Shown piece after piece: positions 12,808 to 20,423 of a stretch of DNA of 64,000 bases. This DNA is from Verrucomicrobiota bacterium. Lineage in GTDB: Bacteria > Verrucomicrobiota > Verrucomicrobiia > Limisphaerales > JACRJZ01. The number at the start of each line of letters is the position of its first letter. Position 1 is the stretch's first letter. The stretch lies in NCBI GenBank assembly GCA_016219875.1, contig JACRJZ010000057.1, positions 43,939 through 107,938 of the forward strand. Direction: 5' to 3'. A program made the translations under genes and the position numbers. The notes beneath the pieces are model-generated. The model was not told the origin of the DNA. It searched no databases and worked only from the letters and a program-made list of their open reading frames with translations.

Positions 12808-13605
12808 TCAGTGCTGGCAGAGCCAGTTCAGCACCGTGTGGTCCCCCACGCGCTCGCTTTGAGCGATGGCTTGCGTGACAAACTCCTTCCCCTGCGCCAC
12901 GGCCTGCAACATGGTCGCGCCGTGCGCGAGCGCGGCCGTGATGGCCGCGGAATAAGTGCAGCCGGTCCCGTGCGTCGAGACGCCGCGCACGAACGGTGCC
13001 GTGAGAAAACGCTCCACCCGCCCGCTGAGGAACAAGTCCACCGCCTCCGGCGAGTCCGGCAGGTGCCCTCCTTTCACCAGCACGGCGCATTGGTATTGCT
13101 CCCACAACTGCCGCGCCGCCTGCCGCATGTCGGCCCGCGTGGCGATGCGCTGTCCGGTCAGCGCCTCCGCCTCGGGCAGATTGGGCGTGATCAACGCCGC
13201 CAACGGCAGCAGTTTCTTCTTCAGGACATCGATCGCGTCCGGCTCCAACAGCCGTGTCCCGCTCGTGGCGACCATCACCGGATCGACCACCATCGGCGGA
13301 CGCCGGGTGCGGCGATAGAAGTCCACGATGACCTCGATGATGGCGGCGGAGAACAGCATCCCCGTCTTCAGGGCGCGTGGCGGCAGGGCCTCGAACACGG
13401 CCTCCAACTGCTGGCGCACCGCGTCGGGCTCCGTCGCCCGCACGCCGAGGACGCGCTCCGGATTTTGCGCCGTCAGGCAGGTAATGACGCTGGTGCCGTG
13501 AACGCGGAGCGCCGCGAACGTTTTCAAGTCGGCTTGAATCCCCGCGCCGCCGCCGCTGTCGGAACCGGCAATGGTGAGAGCAATGGGTCGCTTCTGTCGT
13601 TTCAT
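12808..13605 (-). CDS. thiD: Bifunctional hydroxymethylpyrimidine/phosphomethylpyrimidine kinase
   Basis: The 265-aa protein is the normal length for ThiD. It phosphorylates HMP and then HMP-P to the diphosphate used by thiamin phosphate synthase. The ribokinase-fold signatures are clear: IAGSDSGGGAGIQADLKTF at the N-terminus (substrate binding), VVDPVMVATSG, LITPNLPEAEALTG and the anion-hole GTGCTYSAAI near residue 215, where the Asp that is usual in GTGD is Gly-Cys as in other ThiD proteins. No other thiamin gene is adjacent. It is divergent from purF with 108 bp between the start codons, which must hold both promoters. Confidence 0.95.
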   Translation of the reverse strand: MKRQKRPIALTIAGSDSGGGAGIQADLKTFAALRVHGTSVITCLTAQNPERVLGVRATEPDAVRQQLEAVFEALPPRALKTGMLFSAAIIEVIVDFYRRTRRPPMVVDPVMVATSGTRLLEPDAIDVLKKKLLPLAALITPNLPEAEALTGQRIATRADMRQAARQLWEQYQCAVLVKGGHLPDSPEAVDLFLSGRVERFLTAPFVRGVSTHGTGCTYSAAITAALAHGATMLQAVAQGKEFVTQAIAQSERVGDHTVLNWLCQH

Positions 13606-13713
13606 CGGGCCGGGAGAATACCAGAAGCCGGGCGGCTGTCAGCACAGCAGTTGGTGCTTGCGCGAATTCGTTGCGCCTTGTTGGATTTCGGCGCACGGTT
13701 GACGCAACGACTC

Positions 13714-15174
13714 ATGCACGAGTACCCAAAACACTACTGCGGCATCTTCGGCATTTTTGGCCACCCGAACGCGGCTGAACTGACTTACTACGGTCTGTTT
13801 GCCCTGCAGCACCGCGGTCAGGAGAGCGCCGGCATCGTCTCCTCCGACGGCAAGCAACTCCGCGTTCACAAGGGCATGGGCTTGGTGTCGCAAGTGTTCA
13901 ACGGCGAGATCCTGCATGATCTGATTGGGCACATCGCGGTAGGGCACACGCGCTACTCCACCACCGGGTCTTCGCACATCCGCAATTCGCAGCCGCTCAC
14001 CGTCGATTGCGCGAAAGGGCAGCTCGCCATCGCCCACAACGGCAACCTCACCAACGCCTCCCAGCTTCGCGATGAACTCGAGTCCCGCGGCTCCATCTTC
14101 CAGACCACGGTTGATAGCGAAATCATCCTCCATCTCATGGCGCAGCCCACGGTGGATGGGCGCGAGAACAATCTGGTTTCCTCCCTCCGGCGCATCGAGG
14201 GCGCGTTCTCCCTGGTGATCATGACCGAAAACGAGTTGATCGGGGTGCGCGACCCGCACGGCTTCCGCCCGCTCTCCCTCGGCCAAGTGGACGGCGCGTG
14301 GGTGCTGGCGAGCGAATCCTGCGCCTTCGACCTCATCCACGCGAAGTTTGTCCGCGACCTCGAACCGGGCGAGATCCTCATCATCGACAAGGACGGCCCG
14401 CGCAGCATCCAGGCCTTCCCGCAGCACAAACGCCGCGCCTTCTGCATGTTTGAGTTCGTCTATTTCGGCCGCCCGGACAGCGATCTCATCGGGCGCAACG
14501 TCTATCAAGTCCGCGTCGAGATGGGCCGCCAGATGGCCCGGGAAAATCCGGTGGAGGCGGACATCGTGGTGCCGGTTCCCGACAGCGGCAACTGCGCAGC
14601 CCTGGGCTACTCGCTCGAATCGGGCATCCCCTTTGAGCTGGCTTTCGTCCGCAACCATTACATCGGCCGCAGCTTCCTCCAGCCGTCGCAACTCATCCGC
14701 GACTTCAACGTGCGGGTGAAACTCAACCTCATCAAGGAACTCGTCCAGGACCGGCGCGTGGTCATCGTCGATGATTCGATCGTGCGCGGCACGACTTGCA
14801 AGGCCCGCGTGAACAACCTCAAGGAAGCGGGGGCCAGGGAAGTCCACGTCCGCGTCAGTTGCCCGCCGCACCAATTCTCGTGCGTCTATGGCATCGACTT
14901 CCCCGACCGCTCCAAGCTGATGGCGGCCAATTACACCGTCGATGAAATCCGCCGCTACTTGAACGCCGACTCGCTGGCCTACCTCTCGCAGGCCGGCATG
15001 GTCAAGGCCACGGGGCTGCCCGCGGACTCGTTCTGCATGGCCTGCTACGATGGATGCTATCCCGTCCCCTACGATCCGACCGTGGACAAAGAAATCATCG
15101 AACGCCGGCGGCGCCGGATTGAAAGCCTGGGCGAATCCCTGGCCAAAGACCAGAAGCAGATCAAGCTGCTGTAA
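13714..15174 (+). CDS. purF: Amidophosphoribosyltransferase
   Basis: This enzyme catalyses the first step of purine synthesis, using PRPP and glutamine to make phosphoribosylamine. The ATG at 13714 gives MHEYPKHYCGIFGIFGH, in which a short propeptide precedes the N-terminal nucleophile Cys9; the frame upstream is thiD antisense and was not used. The product has 486 aa. The glutaminase domain shows HRGQESAG, HTRYSTTGS and HNGNLTN. The phosphoribosyltransferase domain has the PRPP loop VVIVDDSIVRGTT. Cysteines in SCPPHQFSC and SFCMACYDG fit the Bacillus-type enzyme with propeptide and [4Fe-4S] cluster, in particular its terminal C-x2-C. The gene is monocistronic here. Confidence 0.95.
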   Translation: MHEYPKHYCGIFGIFGHPNAAELTYYGLFALQHRGQESAGIVSSDGKQLRVHKGMGLVSQVFNGEILHDLIGHIAVGHTRYSTTGSSHIRNSQPLTVDCAKGQLAIAHNGNLTNASQLRDELESRGSIFQTTVDSEIILHLMAQPTVDGRENNLVSSLRRIEGAFSLVIMTENELIGVRDPHGFRPLSLGQVDGAWVLASESCAFDLIHAKFVRDLEPGEILIIDKDGPRSIQAFPQHKRRAFCMFEFVYFGRPDSDLIGRNVYQVRVEMGRQMARENPVEADIVVPVPDSGNCAALGYSLESGIPFELAFVRNHYIGRSFLQPSQLIRDFNVRVKLNLIKELVQDRRVVIVDDSIVRGTTCKARVNNLKEAGAREVHVRVSCPPHQFSCVYGIDFPDRSKLMAANYTVDEIRRYLNADSLAYLSQAGMVKATGLPADSFCMACYDGCYPVPYDPTVDKEIIERRRRRIESLGESLAKDQKQIKLL

Positions 15175-15291
15175 GGCTTTGGGTGAGCGCTGGCGCGTCG
15201 GCCAATGGGCAATTTTCAATTCTCAATTTTCAATTTCCCACGGTCGTCTCGAAAGCCTCAGAGATCCTGATCTGTGGCACTGGTCTGGGCC

Positions 15292-15315
15292 GCCCGGTGA
15301 GGGCACCGGGCCTAC
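15292..15315 (-). repeat. Single GTAG-headed hairpin repeat
   Basis: Read on the minus strand this is GTAG followed by GCCCGGTG, a 4-nt loop and CACCGGGC, a perfect 8-bp stem. It lies in the 269-bp gap between purF and nrdJ, whose remainder holds no gene; a short GC hairpin CCCCGC/GCGGGG sits at the nrdJ end but has no T-tract. Confidence 0.6.
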
Positions 15316-15443
15316 AAGGCACGCCTTTCCTGTCGGCTGGCTCCCCGGAGCCGGCGGACTTCAGACTAAAGCAAACGGCGGAGACTTTCGTCCCCGCCGC
15401 TTGGGCCTTGGAGGAGGCCACCCCGCAACCCGCGGGGAGAATG

Positions 15444-18400
15444 TCACGAACAGCCCTGGCTTTCGCCGCAGTTGAGGCACTTGTAGCAGGCGCCGTTGCG
15501 CACGGTGACGTGGCCGCAGACCGTGCAGAGCGGCGCGTCCATCTGGTTCACAAAACTCTTGGTGAGCGGGGAGCCTTCGCCGCTGCGGGCCGCGCTCGCG
15601 CTGCTCTTGCTGCCGTTGCCCTCGGCCGACTTCAGCAGCACATCGGTGTCTTCCGCGATCGGCAGCAGATTGGGCACGGGACGGTTGATCCTCTTCTTCA
15701 TCTCCTCCAGTAGTCCCGGCATGGCGAGTTCCTGTTGGCCGCGGTTGGGCGTGTTGGCTTCGCGAAAGCCGGGCACAAACTGAAGGCCCATCCAGCGGAA
15801 GACATAGTCGGTGATGGAGGAGGCATTGCGGATCTCCGGGTTCTTGGTGAAGCCGCTCGGCTCGTAGCGTTGGTGGCTGAACTTGCGGACGAGCGATTCC
15901 AGCGGCACGCCGTACTGGAGCGCGATACTGGTGAGCGTGGCCACGGTGTCCATGAGGCCGCCGATGGTGGAGCCTTCTTTGGCCATGGTGATGAACAACT
16001 CGCCCGGCTGGCCATCGTCGAAGAGGCCGACAGTAAGGTAGCCCTCGTGGTTGGCGATGTTGAATTTGTGGGTGATGGCGGTGCGGGTTTCCGGCATGCG
16101 GCGGCGCAGCGGCTTGCCCACTTGCTCGCGGAGGCCGGCGACTTCTTTGTCGAGTTCCTGGAGGCGGGCTTCGAGCGGAGCGACATCGAGCGCAGTTTTG
16201 GCGGACCCTTCGCCGCCCTTCTTGGTGTTGAGCGGTTGGCTGCGCTTGGAGCCGTCGCGGTAGATGGCCACGCACTTGAGGCCCATTTTCCAGGCCTGCA
16301 CGTAGGCGTCGCGGATGTCGGCGGCGGTGCTTTCGTTGGGCATGTTGACGGTTTTGGAAATGGCGCCGCTGATGAATGGCTGGGCTGCGCCCATCATCTT
16401 GAGGTGCGCCATGTAGCCGATGCTGCGCTGGCCGCGATAGGGCTTGAAGGCGCAGTCAAAGACCGCCAAGTGTTCGGGCTTCAGACCGCTGCGGATCGGC
16501 GGCAGCGGGTCCGCGGAACCTTCGGTGGCCGGGTCCGGCACGTCTTCGATCGTGTCGTATTTCCCCACGTGCGAAATGATGGCTTCAATCTCGTCGTCCT
16601 GGTAGCCGAGGCGATGCAGGGCGTCGGGCACGGTGCGGTTGACGATCTTGAGCGAGCCGCCGCCGGCCAGAAGCTTGTATTTCACCAGCGCGATGTCGGG
16701 TTCCACCCCGGTGGTGTCGCAGTCCATCAGGAACGCGATCGTGCCGGTGGGGGCGAGGACGGTGACTTGGGCGTTGCGGTAGCCCGCTTCCTTGCCGCGC
16801 GCGCGCGCGCGGTCCCAGCACTGGCGGGCTTCGTCTTTGAGGTAGCCGAACTCGTCGCTCGGATGGATGTCCTCCACCGCGTCGCGATGAAGCTGAATGA
16901 CGCCGAGCATCGACTCGACGTTGTCTTTGGCCAGCGGCTTGACAACGCCGGAGCAGCGGGCGTCCCGGTAGCCCTTGAAGGGAGCGCAGATGCCCGCGAT
17001 CTCCGCGCTTTGCTCGTAGGCGTGGCCGGTCATGAGCGCCGTGATGGCGCCGGCGAGCGCGCGGGCTTCGTCCGAATCGTAAGGCAGCCCCTCGCTCATG
17101 ATCAGCGAGCCGAGGTTGGCGTAGCCCAGCCCCAGGGTGCGGAAGATGTGGGAGTTCTCGGCGATCTCCTTCGTCGGGTAGCTGGCGTTATCGACCAGGA
17201 TTTCCTGCGCGGTGATGAAGATGCGGACCGCGGCCTTGAAGCGTTTCACATCAAAGCGCCCGTCGTCGGCTTTGAACTTCATCAAGTTCAGCGAGGCCAG
17301 GTTGCAGGCGGTGTTGTTGAGGAAGACGTATTCGCTGCACGGGTTGGTGGAGTGGATCGGCTCGGTGCCTTTGCAGGTGTGCCATTTCTGGATGGCGCCG
17401 TCGAACTGGAGTCCCGGATCACCGCAGATCCACGTGCCCTCGGCGATCTTGTCGAGCAGCTTGCTGGCGTCCTTTTTCTGAAGCGGCTTCCCGGTCTGGA
17501 CCGTCCTGGTCCACCACTCGCGGCCTTCGACGGCGGCCTGCATGAACTCGTTGCTGGCGCGCACCGAGAGGTTCTCGTTCTGGTACATGACGGAGCCGTA
17601 GGCGTCGCCGTTGAAGTTGCCGTCGTAGCCCTGTTCAATCAGCGCCCAGGCTTTGCGCTCTTCCTTGGCCTTGCACTCGATGAATTCCTCGATGTCGCCG
17701 TGCCAGTCGCGCAACGTGTTCATCTTGGCCGCGCGCCGGGTTTTGCCGCCGGACTTCACGACGTTGGCGACTTGGTCATAAACCTTGAGGAAGCTGAGGG
17801 GGCCGCTGGGCCGTCCGCCGCCGCTGAGCTTCTCCTTGCTGCTGCGGATGGGCGTGAGATCCGTGCCGGTGCCGGAGCCGTACTTGAAGAGCATCGCCTC
17901 GCTGTGGGCCAGATGCATGATGCTCTCCATGTTGTCCTCAACGCTCTGGATGAAGCAGGCGCTGCCTTGGGGAAATTCGTAATGCGTGGTTGCGCGCTCG
18001 GCCTCGTCGGTGGCCGGATTGTGATGCCAGTTGCCGCGCCCCGAGTTCTTGCCGACGCCGTATTGGTGGAAGAGGCCGACGTTGAACCAGACCGGCGAAT
18101 TGAAGGCGCCGTACTGGTTCAGGCAAAGCCACGTCAGTTCATTGTAAAAAACCTCGCCACCTTCCTTCGTGAAGTATCCGTCCTTCACGCCCCAGTCCGC
18201 GATGGTGCGGGTGACCCGATGGATGAGTTGCCGCACGGAAGTTTCGCGCTCCGGCGTGTTTTGCTCGCCGTAGAAATACTTCGAGACCACGACCTTCGTG
18301 GCGAGTTGCGACCAGGCCTTGGGCACCTCGACGTTGTCCTGCTTGAAGATCACCTTGCCGGAATCGTCGGTGATTTCGGCGGTGCGCTGGTCCCATTCGA

Positions 18401-18566
18401 TCTGGTCGAACGGGCTGACTTTCGGGTCGCTGAACACGCGCTCGATGGCGAGCGACCGGCGGGCCGGTTTGCGCGGCTTCGCGGCGCGCTGAAGGGACGG
18501 CGGAGCCGACCTGCGACGGCTCTGCACCGGAGCCGGCGACACGACTTGATCGCGAGCGTCAATCAT
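15444..18566 (-). CDS. nrdJ: Vitamin B12-dependent (class II) ribonucleoside-diphosphate reductase
   Basis: The enzyme reduces ribonucleotides to deoxyribonucleotides using adenosylcobalamin. The start is set at the ATG at 18566 (MIDARDQVV), preceded by GAAAGGTACCGCA as ribosome-binding site; the longer frame from 18746 would run through the operator. The protein has 1,040 aa. Seen in order are FNSPVWFNVG, CFIQSVEDNMESI, GSGTGTDLTPIR, the active-site NPCSEY and CNLASLNL cysteines, and APTGTIAFLMDCDTTGVEP. The C-terminal cysteine-rich tail (CTVCGHVTVRNGACYKC) is typical of long class II enzymes, which rereduce the active site through this tail. An oxygen-independent reductase suits a soil or sediment organism. 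Regulation is discussed at the NrdR boxes. Confidence 0.95.
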   Translation of the reverse strand: MIDARDQVVSPAPVQSRRRSAPPSLQRAAKPRKPARRSLAIERVFSDPKVSPFDQIEWDQRTAEITDDSGKVIFKQDNVEVPKAWSQLATKVVVSKYFYGEQNTPERETSVRQLIHRVTRTIADWGVKDGYFTKEGGEVFYNELTWLCLNQYGAFNSPVWFNVGLFHQYGVGKNSGRGNWHHNPATDEAERATTHYEFPQGSACFIQSVEDNMESIMHLAHSEAMLFKYGSGTGTDLTPIRSSKEKLSGGGRPSGPLSFLKVYDQVANVVKSGGKTRRAAKMNTLRDWHGDIEEFIECKAKEERKAWALIEQGYDGNFNGDAYGSVMYQNENLSVRASNEFMQAAVEGREWWTRTVQTGKPLQKKDASKLLDKIAEGTWICGDPGLQFDGAIQKWHTCKGTEPIHSTNPCSEYVFLNNTACNLASLNLMKFKADDGRFDVKRFKAAVRIFITAQEILVDNASYPTKEIAENSHIFRTLGLGYANLGSLIMSEGLPYDSDEARALAGAITALMTGHAYEQSAEIAGICAPFKGYRDARCSGVVKPLAKDNVESMLGVIQLHRDAVEDIHPSDEFGYLKDEARQCWDRARARGKEAGYRNAQVTVLAPTGTIAFLMDCDTTGVEPDIALVKYKLLAGGGSLKIVNRTVPDALHRLGYQDDEIEAIISHVGKYDTIEDVPDPATEGSADPLPPIRSGLKPEHLAVFDCAFKPYRGQRSIGYMAHLKMMGAAQPFISGAISKTVNMPNESTAADIRDAYVQAWKMGLKCVAIYRDGSKRSQPLNTKKGGEGSAKTALDVAPLEARLQELDKEVAGLREQVGKPLRRRMPETRTAITHKFNIANHEGYLTVGLFDDGQPGELFITMAKEGSTIGGLMDTVATLTSIALQYGVPLESLVRKFSHQRYEPSGFTKNPEIRNASSITDYVFRWMGLQFVPGFREANTPNRGQQELAMPGLLEEMKKRINRPVPNLLPIAEDTDVLLKSAEGNGSKSSASAARSGEGSPLTKSFVNQMDAPLCTVCGHVTVRNGACYKCLNCGESQGCS

Positions 18567-19028
18567 TGCGGTACCTTTCGGATTAAATTGGTTTGGGCGC
18601 TGACATCGCCGACTGCCTCTCGTGGGACAGCCAGTGAAAGCTTTCCCCACTCTTAATTCAGGTTCCCGCGAATCGGTTCCTCCGCCGGAAACCCACATTA
18701 AGTAGTGGGGCAACGCGGAACCTAGCACCACATATAGTGGCGACAAGAAATTTTTGCAGAAAAGTTACTCCCCTCTTTTTCACCATGAAAACAGATCAAA
18801 AGCCGGCCAAAAGCCGGGCCTTTTCCCGCTTCGCCAATCGGCCACAAGTCCGCCTGTGAACAAGTCCCAGGGGTCTGCGGCCGGCTCCGAATCCCCTTCG
18901 TCCGCTCCCGAAATCAACGCTGCGTTCCGCCGTGAATCTGCGAGGAGGTTTTGGCTGAAAGGCGCTTCGTTCTCTTTTCGACTTCAACGTGAATTTCCGC
19001 CGCGCTGGTGGCGGTCTAAGTGGCGTTC
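18567..19028. other. Intergenic region between nrdJ and the GH28-like gene
   Basis: The nrdJ side holds the NrdR-type boxes. A weak candidate promoter for nrdJ, TTGTCG with TAGGTT 16 bp further on, overlaps the distal box on the minus strand. The right 280 bp show only an imperfect inverted repeat around AAAAGCCGGCC (18800s) and no gene. A cobalamin riboswitch was looked for and not found. Confidence 0.6.
18693..18740 (-). promoter_or_regulatory. Tandem NrdR-box operator upstream of nrdJ
   Basis: Two 16-bp near-palindromes are present: CCACATTAAGTAGTGG (18693-18708) and GCACCACATATAGTGG (18725-18740). Each resembles the NrdR consensus ACACwATATATwGTGT (about 11 matches by eye). Their starts are 32 bp apart, three helical turns, which is the spacing known for NrdR box pairs. 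They lie 127-174 bp upstream of the nrdJ start. Repression of nrdJ by the ATP-cone repressor NrdR at high dATP is the natural reading; nrdR itself is not in the window. Confidence 0.75.
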
Positions 19029-20414
19029 ATGAAAACAACATTGACTCTTCTCGCTCTCGTTTGTGGCTGCAGTTCGGCGCTCGCGGCGGTCGTGGCTTAT
19101 CCGGCGCCGTCCGGCGAAGCGCTCTCCTCCGACTACGAAGTCTGGGCCGTCGGCAAGAAGGTAGACGTGTACGGCGCGCGGGTGCTGGACCCGCCGTTCG
19201 CGGGCCAGCGTTACGACTACGGCGGGCCGTATTCGTTCGCGAACTTCGACCTGTCCGGCGCGGCCGAAGTGCGCATCACCTCGAAACGTTCGTTGCGCGA
19301 CACCGTGGTGCGGCCGGCCAGCGCAGACGTGAAGACGCGATTCGAGGACGACCACACGCTGCTGGTGTCGCTGCCCGGCCCGCGCAAGCTGAGCCTCGAG
19401 CCGGACGGCAAAAAGGGGCCGCTGCTGCTCTTCGCCAATCCGATGGAGGAGAACCCTCCCAAGCCCGGTGCGCCGGGAGTCATCTACTTCGGGCCAGGCG
19501 TCCACCAGGCCGGCAGGATTGTCGTGACGAACAACCAGACGCTCTACTTCGCCGGCGGCGCAGTGGTGAAAGGCGGCGTGTTGGCGCAGGGCGAGAACAT
19601 CCGCATCACAGGCCGCGGCATTCTGGACAGCTCCGACTACGAATGGCGCAAAGGCCCGACCCCGCATGTCGTGTCCATCCGTGGCACGAACGTCGAAGTC
19701 AGTGGCATCACCATCCGCGGCGCGTCGCATTGGACCATCGTTCCGCGCGACAGCCGCAACGTCACGGTGCGCGGCGTGAAGCTCTGCGGCTCGCGCGTGC
19801 AGAACGACGACGGCATCAACCCGTGCAACTCGCAGGACGTGCTCATCACCGACTGCTTCATCCGCACCGACGACGACTGCGTGGCCATGAAGGGCCTGGA
19901 ACTGCGCGGGCCGGACAGCAACGTCGAGAGCGTCACAGTGGAGAACTGCGTCCTGTGGTGCGACCGCGCGCGCATTTTCCTGCTGGGCCACGAGAGCCGC
20001 GCGCCGTTCATGCGCGGCATCACGCTGCGCAACCTCGACATCATCCACTTCACCATGACGGCGTTTCTGTTCGAGCCGGGCGAGGAAATGCGGCTGGAGG
20101 ATTTGACGGCCGAGAACATCCGCATCCACGGCGAAGGCCAGAACGAGTTGATCCGCCTCAAGCCGGTCGTGAACCAATACATGCGCAACAAGGTGCCGGG
20201 CTACGTCCGCGACATCCGCTTCCGCAACCTCACCGTCTCCGGCCAGCCCGGCCCGTATCGCGTGCAAGTCATCGGCGCGGATGAAAAGCATGACGTGCGC
20301 AACGTGACCTTCGACAACGTCGTCATCGCCGGCGAGAAGCTCTCCGCCCAGTCGCAGCGATTGCAGACGGGACCGCACACCGGAGGAATTCAATTCGGAA
20401 GCACCTCACGCTGA
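19029..20414 (+). CDS. Exported glycoside hydrolase family 28-like parallel beta-helix protein
   Basis: The start at 19029 (rather than GTG 19020) gives the signal peptide MKTTLTLLALVCGCSSALAAV, which has a Cys near its end and might be a lipoprotein signal; the product has 461 aa. After a beta-sandwich-like domain (residues 25-150) comes a right-handed beta-helix. The pectinase catalytic region is visible as QNDDGINP and TDDDCVAMK, which hold the three aspartates of GH28 polygalacturonases. The family hydrolyses galacturonan or rhamnogalacturonan linkages. The next genes (GH97, DUF1080) suggest a sugar-polymer degradation cluster, with 9 bp to the next start. Confidence 0.8.
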   Translation: MKTTLTLLALVCGCSSALAAVVAYPAPSGEALSSDYEVWAVGKKVDVYGARVLDPPFAGQRYDYGGPYSFANFDLSGAAEVRITSKRSLRDTVVRPASADVKTRFEDDHTLLVSLPGPRKLSLEPDGKKGPLLLFANPMEENPPKPGAPGVIYFGPGVHQAGRIVVTNNQTLYFAGGAVVKGGVLAQGENIRITGRGILDSSDYEWRKGPTPHVVSIRGTNVEVSGITIRGASHWTIVPRDSRNVTVRGVKLCGSRVQNDDGINPCNSQDVLITDCFIRTDDDCVAMKGLELRGPDSNVESVTVENCVLWCDRARIFLLGHESRAPFMRGITLRNLDIIHFTMTAFLFEPGEEMRLEDLTAENIRIHGEGQNELIRLKPVVNQYMRNKVPGYVRDIRFRNLTVSGQPGPYRVQVIGADEKHDVRNVTFDNVVIAGEKLSAQSQRLQTGPHTGGIQFGSTSR

Positions 20415-20423
20415 CTCTTCGAC

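Noticed and set aside
15735..18656. 973-aa open frame antisense to nrdJ
   Set aside because: Frame follows the high GC third-position pattern of nrdJ on the opposite strand; no family resemblance, no start signal.
18567..18760. Cobalamin riboswitch before nrdJ
   Set aside because: The conserved B12-box and the expected multi-arm structure are not visible; NrdR-type boxes explain the region better.
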